Shown here in pieces: positions 1 to 8,279 of a DNA stretch of 45,766 nt. Source of the DNA: VGMD01 sp964552055. Its GTDB lineage: Bacteria > Chlamydiota > Chlamydiia > Chlamydiales > 2-12-FULL-49-11. Made by a program: the position numbers and the translations under genes. The notes under the pieces were generated by a model, which saw only the letters and a list, made by a program, of their open reading frames with translations, was not told where the DNA came from and searched no databases. The stretch spans positions 1 to 45,766 of the forward strand of contig CAZKFL010000015.1 in NCBI GenBank assembly GCA_964552055.1. Reading direction: 5' to 3'. Each line of letters begins with the position of its first letter. The first letter of the stretch is position 1.

Positions 1-50
1 CTATCTCACGGTTTGCTTGCAAACCGTGAGATAGTGACGTCTGACCCCCA
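1..50. repeat. Palindromic element after lpdA, left part cut by window start
   Basis: Bases 1-16 and 19-34 are perfect inverted copies around a 2-nt loop. They are followed by TGACGTCTGACCCCCA at 35-50, which ends one base before the lpdA stop codon at 51-53. Fourteen of these bases (37-50) recur at 1480-1493. A matching left arm would be expected just outside the window; that is inference. In the lpdA direction the element could fold in RNA and act as a 3' end or terminator, though no U-tract is visible. Confidence 0.75.
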
Positions 51-1391
51 TTAGATATGGAGAAACTTGTCGAGATAGACTTCGTGAAAGGCCTCGGAAA
101 GGGTTGGATGAGGGAAGCAGACGTGCTGCAAGTCGTTGATTGTCATTTTTTGGGAGATTGCGGTGGCAGGTTGAATGATGAGTTCAGAGGCGTTTGGAGC
201 GAGAATATGGGCGCCAAGGAGGTGATTACTCTCTTTATGGACAAGGATTTTGACAAAGCAGGGGTCATCCCCACCATTTGCTTGGTAACGGGAATTGCCG
301 ATAAAAGGGAAATTCGTCACTTTATAGGGAACACCTTTTTCTTTTAGCTCTTTTTCTGTAAAGCCGACAGTTGCAATTTCTGGATAGGTATAGATAACAT
401 TGGGGATTGCAGCATAATCAACGCCATTTGGTTTTCCTGCTAAATAATTCATTAGAGCGACGCCTTCTTCAGACCCTTTATGAGCAAGCATAGGTGGCCC
501 AGACGCATCCCCTATCGCAAATATGTTAGGTTTACTGGTTCGGAAATTCTGGTCAATTTTTATAAATCCTTTTGCGGAGAGCTCAAGATCCATCCCTTTC
601 GTATAGGGGCGTCTTCCAATAGAAACAAGACACACATCACCCGCAAACGCCTTACCTCCATCTACTTCAAGAAGAACACCCTTATCTATTTTTTTTCCGC
701 TAATTACTTTTGTATTGAGATGAAAAGTAATACCTTGCTTTTCAAGAACTTTTTGAAAGGCCTTCGAAAGATCCAAGTCAAACTCAGGAATAATCCGATC
801 CATAAATTCAATGACTTCAACTTCAGACCCTAGCCTTCTAAAAACCGATCCTAATTCAAGACCAATCACACCGCCACCGACTACAAGCATCTTCTTAGGC
901 ACATTCTTTAAGGCAAGCGCCCCTGTCGATGATACAATGAATTCCTCATCAAACGGTAAAAAAGGCAATGGAAGAGCTTCTGAACCAGTAGCAATAACTA
1001 TGTATTTAGATTCCAAAATCTTACCATTCACTTCAACCGCAGTACCTTTGATCTCGGCCGTTCCTCTAATATGCTCCACACCATTTTTCTTAAAAAGATA
1101 AGCAATACCACCCGTCAACTTCTGAACAATTTTTTCCTTGTGAACCATTAAAGCTCTTATATCAAAAGCTGCAGGAGGGACAATCCCCAATATATTCCCC
1201 TCTTTCTGAACATGATACAATAGCTCAGTTGCATGTAATAGCGCCTTAGACGGAATGCACCCCACATTTAGACAAGTGCCCCCAAGCGCCGCATCCTTCT
1301 CTATACAAGCAGTCTTAAACCCAAGCTGAGCAGCCTTTATAGCTGCCACATACCCCGCCGGGCCAGATCCTATCACAACAACATCATACAT
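51..1391 (-). CDS. lpdA: Dihydrolipoyl dehydrogenase (E3)
   Basis: This FAD flavoprotein reoxidises the dihydrolipoyl arms of 2-oxo-acid dehydrogenase E2 subunits and passes electrons to NAD+. The N-terminal dinucleotide motif GSGPAG is at residues 8-13. The redox disulphide is Cys40/Cys45 within GGTCLNVGCIPSK. A second nucleotide motif, VVGGGVIGLELGS, lies mid-protein, and the C-terminal catalytic HPTLSE has His428 and Glu433. The length of 446 aa is slightly short of the usual 460-475 but all active-site parts are present. It lies 104 bp downstream of sucB on the same strand, so it probably serves the 2-oxoglutarate dehydrogenase of this operon. In Chlamydia trachomatis lpdA is, as I recall, elsewhere, so this linkage is a local feature. 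The last roughly 30 codons are richer in C-ending codons than the rest. Confidence 0.97.
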   Translation of the reverse strand: MYDVVVIGSGPAGYVAAIKAAQLGFKTACIEKDAALGGTCLNVGCIPSKALLHATELLYHVQKEGNILGIVPPAAFDIRALMVHKEKIVQKLTGGIAYLFKKNGVEHIRGTAEIKGTAVEVNGKILESKYIVIATGSEALPLPFLPFDEEFIVSSTGALALKNVPKKMLVVGGGVIGLELGSVFRRLGSEVEVIEFMDRIIPEFDLDLSKAFQKVLEKQGITFHLNTKVISGKKIDKGVLLEVDGGKAFAGDVCLVSIGRRPYTKGMDLELSAKGFIKIDQNFRTSKPNIFAIGDASGPPMLAHKGSEEGVALMNYLAGKPNGVDYAAIPNVIYTYPEIATVGFTEKELKEKGVPYKVTNFPFIGNSRYQANGGDDPCFVKILVHKESNHLLGAHILAPNASELIIQPATAISQKMTINDLQHVCFPHPTLSEAFHEVYLDKFLHI

Positions 1392-1445
1392 GACCTAATT
1401 CCTAGCAAAACCTTTGAAATTAATACCAGACATTTTCTGAATGGA

Positions 1446-1490
1446 GGGTCAGACGTCATGTGTGACATATGAACACATCACGTCTGACCC
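1446..1490. repeat. Palindromic GGGTCAGACGT element between sucB and lpdA
   Basis: Arms 1446-1463 and 1473-1490 are reverse complements at 17 of 18 positions around a 9-nt loop. The distal arm continues as ACGTCTGACCCCCA (to 1493), the same 14 bases as at 37-50, and ends 2 nt before the sucB stop codon (1496-1498). Similar GGGTCAGACST palindromes accompany REP-associated Y1/IS200-like transposases in other genomes, by recollection. No transposase is encoded in this window. Confidence 0.8.
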
Positions 1491-1495
1491 CCAAA

Positions 1496-2590
1496 CTAGT
1501 TTTCGAGAAGGAATTTGGTAGGGTCTTCGAGCATTTGCTTGATGTGGACGAGGAAGGAGACGGAGTCTTTGCCGTCGATGAGGCGGTGGTCGTAGCTGAG
1601 GGCGAGGTACATGATGGGACGGATGACGATGGCGCCTTTTAGGGCGATCGGGCGGTCGACGATGTTGTGCATGCCGAGGATAGCGCTTTGGGGGGGATTG
1701 AGGATGGGGGTTGAGAGCATGGAGCCGAAGACACCGCCGTTTGTGATGGTGAATGTGCCGCCAGACATATCGGCAATTGTTAGTTTGCGGTCTCTTGCCT
1801 TTTGACCAAGATCACCTACTGCTTTTGCAATTTGAACAAATGTCATTTGTGAGGCATTTTTAAGGACTGGCACAACAAGGCCTGTTTCTGTGCTTACAGC
1901 AATTCCTATGTGGCTCTCTTCATTATGAACAATATCATCTCCGTCAATAAAGGCATTAACGATGGGATACGCTTTTAGAGCGGAAATCACCGCTTTTATG
2001 AAGAAGGGCAAATAAGTTAGCTTTACGCCGTGTTTTTTTACAAAATTATCTTTTTCGCGGTTTCTGATGGCTACGATTTCGAAAAGGTCCACCTCATTAA
2101 ACGTAGTTAACATGGCTGTTTCGTTTTTGACGCCTACTAGTCTTTTTGCAATGATTTTTCTCAGCTTGGAAAGCGGCTCTCGATTTTGCACAACTTGCGC
2201 AACCTCTACTTTTTTAGGCTTAATATCTTCTAGGAATTGATCTGTTGATTTCCGAATTCCATCCCCAAGTATCAGAGGCTCAAGAACTTTTACCTCCACT
2301 TTGGGCTCAACTTTTTCTTCAACCTTTACATCTACTTTTGTTTCTTCTTTTGGCGCCTCACCCTCTCTTATTGCGCAAACTTTTTCACCAATTTTTAATA
2401 CGTCACCAATTTTGGCAGAGTACGTAACAATTCCGCTGATAGGAGCGGTCACCTCAACTGAGGCTTTATCTGATTCTAGCTCTACAATCGGCGCATCTTT
2501 TTCTGCATACTCACCGTCTTTCACAATATATTTAGCAAGTGTGACTTCTGTGATTGACTCTCCAACTGATGGTACGACTACCTCTTTCAT
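1496..2590 (-). CDS. sucB: Dihydrolipoyllysine succinyltransferase, E2 of 2-oxoglutarate dehydrogenase
   Basis: E2 core enzyme of the TCA cycle that transfers succinyl groups from lipoyl-lysine to CoA. The lipoyl domain spans about residues 1-75, with the lipoylated lysine in VELESDKASVEV (Lys42). A Glu/Lys/Val-rich linker follows at about 78-110. The acyltransferase domain runs from about 140 to the end, with catalytic DHRLIDG (His335, Asp339). Between the linker and the catalytic domain only about 30 residues remain, and I cannot see the usual peripheral subunit-binding motif. The length, 364 aa, is close to the short chlamydial SucB as I recall it. It overlaps sucA by 4 bp (ATGA), indicating translational coupling. 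The 3' third is much richer in G and C than the 5' part. Confidence 0.95.
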   Translation of the reverse strand: MKEVVVPSVGESITEVTLAKYIVKDGEYAEKDAPIVELESDKASVEVTAPISGIVTYSAKIGDVLKIGEKVCAIREGEAPKEETKVDVKVEEKVEPKVEVKVLEPLILGDGIRKSTDQFLEDIKPKKVEVAQVVQNREPLSKLRKIIAKRLVGVKNETAMLTTFNEVDLFEIVAIRNREKDNFVKKHGVKLTYLPFFIKAVISALKAYPIVNAFIDGDDIVHNEESHIGIAVSTETGLVVPVLKNASQMTFVQIAKAVGDLGQKARDRKLTIADMSGGTFTITNGGVFGSMLSTPILNPPQSAILGMHNIVDRPIALKGAIVIRPIMYLALSYDHRLIDGKDSVSFLVHIKQMLEDPTKFLLEN

Positions 2591-5079
2591 CCCAATGCCT
2601 CTTTGATAATTGTGTCTTGCTCATAATGAAAAAAAGCTGCGTAGCCAGTATCAGGAACCGGAATGCGCCCTCTTCCTACATAGGAAACTCTATATTTTGG
2701 AGAAACAGCCTCTTTTAAGTACTCCCAAACGCCTTGATTGATCGGCTCTTCTTGCGCCCAGATAATTTTTTCAATCCCCGTATACGTTTTTAATACCGCT
2801 TCAAGCTCGCCTTCAGGAAAAGGATAGATTTGCTCAATTCGTATCAACGCAACTTGCTTGTCACCTCTTGCTTTCTTTAAATCGTAATAAAACTTTCCTG
2901 CGCAAAGAATAACGCGCTTCACATCTCTTGAAATCAGTTTATCATCAATAACAGGTTCAAAGGCGCCAGCGGAAAATTCTTTTAAATCTGAGAACGAATC
3001 ACTTAATCTGAGCATGCTTTTTGGTGTTGGTATGATAAGAGGCCTTTTCTCAATCAAATGGGCTTGCTTTCTTAAGAGATGAAATAATTGCGCTGGCGTT
3101 GATGGGTAAACAACTTGCCAATTTTCCTGGCCGGACAATTCTAAAAATCTTTCAATTCTACAGGATGTATGTTCTGGCCCCATTCCTTCATGACCGTGCG
3201 GAAGAAAAAGGGTAAGTCCTGAATGAAGCCCCCATTTTGTTTCAGATCCAGCAAGATATTGATCTATAATTATTTGAGCGCCATTTGCAAAATCCCCAAA
3301 TTGAGCTTCCCAAATTACAAGCGCTTTTGGATCTCCGATTGTATAGCCAAACTCAAAGCCCATTACCGCATATTCAGAAAGGGGTGAATTATAAACCTGA
3401 AACGGGGCCTGCGATTCACTCACATGTTCTAAGGGCGTGTAACTATCTCCTGTTACCTGATCAAAAATAACTGCGTGCCGATGAGAAAAAGTCCCTCTCT
3501 TACTATCTTGCCCTGAAATACGCACAGGAGTACTTTCATCAAGGAGCGATGCATATGCAAGTATTTCACCGGTAGCAAAGTCGATAGTCTGTGATTCTTT
3601 ACGCGCTAAAAAAAGCTTTTCAATTTTAGCATGGGGACGAAACTCTTTCGGAATAGCGCTTGTTTTATCTAGGTAGTTTTTTATTTTTTGCGCATCCACA
3701 CAAGTTAATTCTGTAAATGGAGTTTTTTTAGGAGCTAACGGAAGTTTACCTTCCTGAACCAAGCCCGCTTCTTCAAAATCTTGCTCGAGTTTTTCTTTAA
3801 ACTCTTCTTCCATTGCACTTATAAATTCAGGAGGTAAACCACTCTCTTTTTTTACCCTTTCATAGACATCGCCTCTCGCCTCAATTTTTTGATAAAGGAT
3901 CGGGTTTGTAAACCGCGGCTCATCAGCCTCGTTATGCCCATAAATACGGCAGCAATTTAGATCGATGAAGACATCACTTCCAAATTTATCGCGAACAGCA
4001 AAGGCAAGTCTTGCAGCTCTAATACAAGCCACCGGATCTTCTGCATTCACATGGATCACAGGAGATCCAAACGCCTTTGCAATATCGGTGCAATACCTTG
4101 TTGATCTTGACTCAACAGGAGTTGCTGTAAAACCAACCTGATTATTGATCACAACATGAATTGTTCCACCAACTGAATACCCCTTTAATTTCGAGCACTG
4201 CATGGTTTCATAAACAACTCCCTGACCTGCTATAGAGGCATCACCGTGAACTAGCACGGGCAATACCTTCTCACCCCTTGCTCTTGCAAAACCTAGCACA
4301 ACTGGATCAACTGATTCTAAGTGACTTGGATTTGCAACTAAAACAAGCTCGATGGGATTTCCAGAAGATCCATAAAATGTAGACGCATGCCCTTTATGAT
4401 ATTTCACATCACCAAGTCCGATTGCATCTATTGGAAGCAACTTTGTATTAAACTCTTGAAAAAGCTTAATGTAAGGCTTTTTTAAAAGATTACAGAGAAC
4501 ATTTAAGCGTCCTCTGTGCGCCATACCAATGACCCCTGTCTTATACCCGCTATTTGCAGCGCTTTCAAAAACCTCAAACAGGATCGGCATAAAACTTTCT
4601 CCCCCTTCTAAAGAGAACCGTTTTGCCCCTAAAAATTTTTTCTGTAAAAATTCTTCTAAATATTTTGCCTGCCAAAGCTGCCTAACAATCATTTCATATT
4701 CTTTAGCCGTAATAAATTTTTTTTCTTTTTGAACTTCGTCATGAAACCATTTCTCTAGCGTCTCATTATCAATATTATAACATTCATACGAAATATTACC
4801 CGAATAGACAGCCTTAAGATTCTCGTCATTAGGTAATTCAGGTATTGATTTCGGCGCCTCAATCATCGGGTTGGCAGTTGATAGCAAATGACCATGCTTT
4901 TTGTAAGCATCAAGCGCTGAGTTGCCTTCACCTTTCTTAATACCTGCGAATTCCATTCCTTGAAAAAAGGCCACCCAATCAGAACTTACAAGCTCCTTAT
5001 TTTTTAAATAAAGGCTTAGTTGTTCTAGCACAAAGCTTTGATTTCCAAAGTTAATAGGGGATGAATCTTTGTTTTGCAT
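2587..5079 (-). CDS. sucA: 2-oxoglutarate dehydrogenase E1 component
   Basis: Thiamine-diphosphate E1 that decarboxylates 2-oxoglutarate and succinylates the E2 lipoyl arm. Family signatures include GMAHRGRLNVL, GDASIAGQGVVYE, the diphosphate/Mg region around INNQVGFT, GHNEADEP, and the C-terminal HGHEGMGPEHTSCRIERFL. At 830 aa it is shorter than the E. coli enzyme (933 aa), mostly in the N-terminal E2-binding part and linker. The N-terminus still has a segment (residues 12-45) resembling the family start, with SFVLEQLSLYLKNKE and DWVAFFQG. It is first in the sucA-sucB-lpdA operon. It is transcribed away from the coiled-coil/hemW pair, as in Chlamydia (CT054 versus CT053-CT052, from memory). 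Confidence 0.96.
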   Translation of the reverse strand: MQNKDSSPINFGNQSFVLEQLSLYLKNKELVSSDWVAFFQGMEFAGIKKGEGNSALDAYKKHGHLLSTANPMIEAPKSIPELPNDENLKAVYSGNISYECYNIDNETLEKWFHDEVQKEKKFITAKEYEMIVRQLWQAKYLEEFLQKKFLGAKRFSLEGGESFMPILFEVFESAANSGYKTGVIGMAHRGRLNVLCNLLKKPYIKLFQEFNTKLLPIDAIGLGDVKYHKGHASTFYGSSGNPIELVLVANPSHLESVDPVVLGFARARGEKVLPVLVHGDASIAGQGVVYETMQCSKLKGYSVGGTIHVVINNQVGFTATPVESRSTRYCTDIAKAFGSPVIHVNAEDPVACIRAARLAFAVRDKFGSDVFIDLNCCRIYGHNEADEPRFTNPILYQKIEARGDVYERVKKESGLPPEFISAMEEEFKEKLEQDFEEAGLVQEGKLPLAPKKTPFTELTCVDAQKIKNYLDKTSAIPKEFRPHAKIEKLFLARKESQTIDFATGEILAYASLLDESTPVRISGQDSKRGTFSHRHAVIFDQVTGDSYTPLEHVSESQAPFQVYNSPLSEYAVMGFEFGYTIGDPKALVIWEAQFGDFANGAQIIIDQYLAGSETKWGLHSGLTLFLPHGHEGMGPEHTSCRIERFLELSGQENWQVVYPSTPAQLFHLLRKQAHLIEKRPLIIPTPKSMLRLSDSFSDLKEFSAGAFEPVIDDKLISRDVKRVILCAGKFYYDLKKARGDKQVALIRIEQIYPFPEGELEAVLKTYTGIEKIIWAQEEPINQGVWEYLKEAVSPKYRVSYVGRGRIPVPDTGYAAFFHYEQDTIIKEALG

Positions 5080-5241
5080 AACCCTACACTACATATTAGA
5101 TCATTCTTCGCAAGAAGAGAGCTTGCATACAAATTCTAGATTCAGTAGAATTTTGGCTTATTTGAAGAAAAATATTTAATTTAAATCGAAACCCAAGTAA
5201 AACACAGCGAAAGAAACATTAATTTGCGGTGGGCAGGCTTC

Positions 5242-5703
5242 ATGAAAAGTGAAAGATTAAAAAAGTTAGAAAGTGAATTAAAAGACCTTGAGAAGTGGCT
5301 AGATCTTGGCCTTGTGCCAAAAAAAGACCTAGAAAAACACAAACTAGAAATCGAGGCCATCAAAGCGAAGATGGATGAAGAGAGACAGAGATTGATTTTC
5401 CTTAAGGAAAGTGGCGAAGTCGAAGATTATAATATGCCAAAAAAATCCAATCAAAAGCAACTCTATGAGCATCAATCAATGCCCGATATTGAAACTGATG
5501 CAGACGTATCAGAAGTTGAATTCGAAGTAGAGAGCACCACAATGGAAGTGGACCACACATCCCTTTTTGATATTGAAATGGCTGGCGAAGAAAAGTCATC
5601 CTCCTCCTCTCAAGAATACGAAACCGATGAAGATCCCTACTCCGAGAGAAATCGCTGGAAAAGATCGACAGAAATTGCCGATCCCGACCGTGACGACTGG
5701 TAG
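5242..5703 (+). CDS. Small acidic coiled-coil protein (CT053-like position)
   Basis: A 153-aa protein of unknown function. Residues 1-60 are rich in Lys/Glu/Leu heptads (MKSERLKKLESELKDLEKW), a likely coiled coil. The rest is acidic and low in complexity, with a serine run (EEKSSSSSQ) and the tail NRWKRSTEIADPDRDDW. I chose the ATG at 5242; a TTG six codons upstream is also in frame. It lies between sucA (divergent) and hemW (14-bp overlap), the slot occupied in Chlamydia by the uncharacterised CT053. Co-conservation with sucAB and hemW is the only functional hint. There is no signal peptide or membrane segment. Confidence 0.8.
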   Translation: MKSERLKKLESELKDLEKWLDLGLVPKKDLEKHKLEIEAIKAKMDEERQRLIFLKESGEVEDYNMPKKSNQKQLYEHQSMPDIETDADVSEVEFEVESTTMEVDHTSLFDIEMAGEEKSSSSSQEYETDEDPYSERNRWKRSTEIADPDRDDW

Positions 5704-6784
5704 TCTATATATTCACGTCCCTTATTGCGCAAAAAAGTGCCCCTATTGCCACTTTTTTGTGCAACCCCTCCAAGATGTCGAAAACTACATTGAAGGAATT
5801 AAGCTAGAGTGGGAGTTACGAAAATCAAGCCTTGGAGAAATTGTCTCCATCTATTTAGGCGGCGGAACACCCTCACTACTAACATTAGAGCAAGTTAAAG
5901 AAATCTTAAGTCTCTTCCCAAAAACAGCAAAAGAAATCACGATCGAAGCAAACCCAGATGATGTTAGCCCTGAAAAAATGAAAGGATATATCTCACTTGG
6001 CATTAACAGGTTAAGTATTGGCGTCCAATCTCTTGATGATTCTAGTCTCTTAAAAATTGAAAGAACTCACTCCGCAAGAAAAGCAAAAGAAGCCGTCCAA
6101 ATAGCCCATGCGGCAGGCTTTCATAACATCTCAATCGACCTCATGTTTGACCTCCCAGGTCAAACCTTTAGCTCTTGGAAAAAAACCGTCGATGAAGCAG
6201 TCCTCCTTCCCATATCACACCTCTCCCTCTACAACCTGATCTTCGAAAAAGGCTCACTCTACTACAAACAGCGAAAAGAGCTCTCCAAAGAGACACCAGA
6301 CGAAGAAATCAGCCTAAAAATGCTTGAATACGCAGTCCAAACCTGTGAAAAAAACGGCCTTGCTAGGTACGAAATCTCCGCCTTCTGCAGGGATAACAAA
6401 GAATCCCTCCATAACACAGGCTACTGGCTCGGCAGACCCTTCCTAGGCCTTGGTCCCTCTGCCTTTAGCTATATGGACGGAAAACGTTTTCAAAACATCT
6501 GTCACCTCAAGAAATGGTATACAGCACTCCATCAAGGCCTCGACCCCAAAGACTTTGAAGAATGCCTCCCCTACCCCGAAAACATCCATGAACTCCTCGC
6601 TATTAAACTTCGCCTCCTAAAAGGGATCGACCTCAAAGACTTCCCTACCCTGCCGAAAGAAACCCTGACAACGCTTAAAACCCTAACAAAAGAAGGCTTC
6701 CTATTGGAAGCCAAAAGCACTCACTACCGCCTCTCTGAAAAAGGCAAACTTTTCTACGACCTAGTGGCGTCTGAAATTATCTAA
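5690..6784 (+). CDS. hemW: HemW-like radical SAM protein (oxygen-independent coproporphyrinogen oxidase family)
   Basis: Radical SAM protein with the cluster motif CAKKCPYC (Cys13, Cys17, Cys20 from the chosen start), followed by GGGTPSL at 57-62 and IEANPDDV. The C-terminal HemN-type region is also present. HemW proteins lack the extra N-terminal HemN residues and are thought to carry heme rather than oxidise coproporphyrinogen; older annotations say hemN. The start is the GTG at 5690, which puts IHVPYC near the N-terminus as in the family. The frame stays open back to 5567, but that part would be a Pro/Lys-rich extension inside the upstream gene. The gene overlaps its upstream neighbour by 14 bp and the convergent gene by 24 bp. 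Its last 60 codons are strongly biased to C-ending codons. Confidence 0.92.
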   Translation: MTTGSLYIHVPYCAKKCPYCHFFVQPLQDVENYIEGIKLEWELRKSSLGEIVSIYLGGGTPSLLTLEQVKEILSLFPKTAKEITIEANPDDVSPEKMKGYISLGINRLSIGVQSLDDSSLLKIERTHSARKAKEAVQIAHAAGFHNISIDLMFDLPGQTFSSWKKTVDEAVLLPISHLSLYNLIFEKGSLYYKQRKELSKETPDEEISLKMLEYAVQTCEKNGLARYEISAFCRDNKESLHNTGYWLGRPFLGLGPSAFSYMDGKRFQNICHLKKWYTALHQGLDPKDFEECLPYPENIHELLAIKLRLLKGIDLKDFPTLPKETLTTLKTLTKEGFLLEAKSTHYRLSEKGKLFYDLVASEII

Positions 6785-7978
6785 GAAGATCTTTCTCTGA
6801 GACCTAACACATGACTCAAGTCGTTGTAGTCTAATATTTACCTCATCTTTTTTACATTTCGGTACATCCTTTTCTTCTATCCATTGCTTATGAAGCGCAA
6901 TCGCATACTGACTTTCTGTAACCCCTTCTTTGCCATTTGCCCAAATTAAATCCCATTTCCATTTATGTTCATCAAAAGTATGCCTATATGGCTCCATACC
7001 AACTTTACCCTCATACTCATCCTCATCAGCATCCTTAACTTCATCCCGCATATTAATGTCAGTATAAAGCTTTAAGAAAGGATAGCACAATTTTGGAACG
7101 TCTCCCACAGTATCAGAGAGGAGTACAACACACTCAGGATGAATTTCTAATAGTTCCCTATCAGGTTTTCTACGAACATGTTTTAAACACTCGACCACTT
7201 CAGACCCTTTCATATCCGGGAATAAGACTTTGAATTTGTCAAAATTTTTATCTTGATTGTATAAAGAATTCCAACTATCATGAAGAATAAACTTTTTTTG
7301 GTCAGGAGTTAAATGCTGACAAATATCCAAAGCATAGTACGTTAAACTGTTATAAGATATGGATTTGCTCACGGAGCTCAAGTCTAAATGTATATTATTT
7401 ATCCAACGCAGCTGAAGCTCAGTTAAAAGCTTAATTTGCCTAGGTGTTAGCCTCCAAAAATCGTATGGGCGCAATTCCTTAACATCTTTATCGCATAAAA
7501 ATTGGTACGGATCATTATCTTTATAATTATCTTCTGTATTTTTCCATTTTGCTTCCATAGCAGCAGCCCTTACATCATCAATATCCAATTTACGATCCCC
7601 TATTAGCGCCTTGATTTTAGCCCCATCTTTCCCATCTGAGCCTGCTAATATTTTTAAAAGCTGCTTAGCGGACAAATGTTGCTTCAAGGTTGAATACTCA
7701 TCTAAAGCTATCTCTCTAATTTGACTCTCACCTAAATGAGGAACTTGCTGTGGAGTTAAAAATTTAAGTTGCGAATGTGACACAAGAGAAACTTGCCAAT
7801 TCCAGATTGTTTTTAAACTCTCGCCAGAGCGCAATCCTGTAAAAAACAGAAAGTTTTTCAAGAAATCCCCAATTTTCTGACAGGAACCTCTTCTAGGCTG
7901 AGGTGACACATTTTCCAAAGGTAAAGCAGGAGCAGTATCAATAGCCCCAGGTAGTGACGATAAGCAAGATGACGACAT
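6761..7978 (-). CDS. Hypothetical protein with degenerate LTPxQ helical repeats
   Basis: A 405-aa protein I do not recognise. It has no signal peptide; the stretch NFLFFTGLRS near residue 43 is too short for a firm membrane call. Three spaced segments share an LTPxQ core: FLTPQQVPHL (about residue 74), RLTPRQIKLL (about 177) and HLTPDQKKFI (about 224). LSAKQLLKIL (about 101) is a weaker fourth. Such motifs occur in helical repeat proteins of amoeba-associated bacteria, and an effector role is possible but unproven. The start is supported by GAGG seven bases upstream. The 3' end overlaps hemW tail-to-tail by 24 bp. Confidence 0.8.
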   Translation of the reverse strand: MSSSCLSSLPGAIDTAPALPLENVSPQPRRGSCQKIGDFLKNFLFFTGLRSGESLKTIWNWQVSLVSHSQLKFLTPQQVPHLGESQIREIALDEYSTLKQHLSAKQLLKILAGSDGKDGAKIKALIGDRKLDIDDVRAAAMEAKWKNTEDNYKDNDPYQFLCDKDVKELRPYDFWRLTPRQIKLLTELQLRWINNIHLDLSSVSKSISYNSLTYYALDICQHLTPDQKKFILHDSWNSLYNQDKNFDKFKVLFPDMKGSEVVECLKHVRRKPDRELLEIHPECVVLLSDTVGDVPKLCYPFLKLYTDINMRDEVKDADEDEYEGKVGMEPYRHTFDEHKWKWDLIWANGKEGVTESQYAIALHKQWIEEKDVPKCKKDEVNIRLQRLESCVRSQRKIFLDNFRRH

Positions 7979-7988
7979 AGTTTACCTC

Positions 7989-8040
7989 ATTATAGTTGAA
8001 TGATTCTATAATTATACCATAACTACATATATAAATACAA
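7989..8040 (-). promoter_or_regulatory. Likely promoter of the 6761-7978 gene
   Basis: On the minus strand, TTGTAT (8040-8035) and TATAAT (8016-8011) are 18 bp apart, and the -10 is preceded by TGG (extended -10 form). A second TATAAT is at 7994-7989. The first would give a leader of about 26 nt containing the GAGG ribosome site. The rest of the 300-bp divergent gap (to 8279) holds no recognisable gene. The plus-strand gene has AGGA shortly before its start, but I found no clear -35/-10 pair for it. Confidence 0.5.
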
Positions 8041-8279
8041 ATAATTTCTTTAAAAAGCCTAGTAACAGCATGACATATCTATATGCACATTAAGTAATTG
8101 CGATCAAATTAACCTAACCTCCCTAAGGATTTATAACACTATTTAGCAGCAAAAGGTGACGTTTCTAAAAAACACCCACAAACAGTTATTTTAATAAGTG
8201 ACTTTTTGTTGCAATTACCCTACACTTAGTGCGTTTGAACATTATTGGACTAAAAAGAAGTAAATGAAAGGAAGAGAGT

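Noticed and set aside
57..1101. Open frames on the plus strand within lpdA
   Set aside because: They are antisense to a complete, well-matched enzyme, lack ribosome sites and have no coherent protein features.
1496..1800. GC-rich 3' end of sucB as a transferred or recombinant segment
   Set aside because: The encoded protein continues the chlamydial SucB match without a break, and other genes show the same rise of C-ending codons at their ends.
2245..2606. Plus-strand open frames across the sucB linker
   Set aside because: They arise from the low-complexity Glu/Lys/Val linker on the opposite strand and encode Leu/Ser/Phe-rich nonsense.
5567..5689. N-terminal extension of hemW from 5567
   Set aside because: It would overlap most of the C-terminal part of the upstream gene and add a Pro/Lys-rich stretch not found in HemW; the GTG at 5690 gives the family start.
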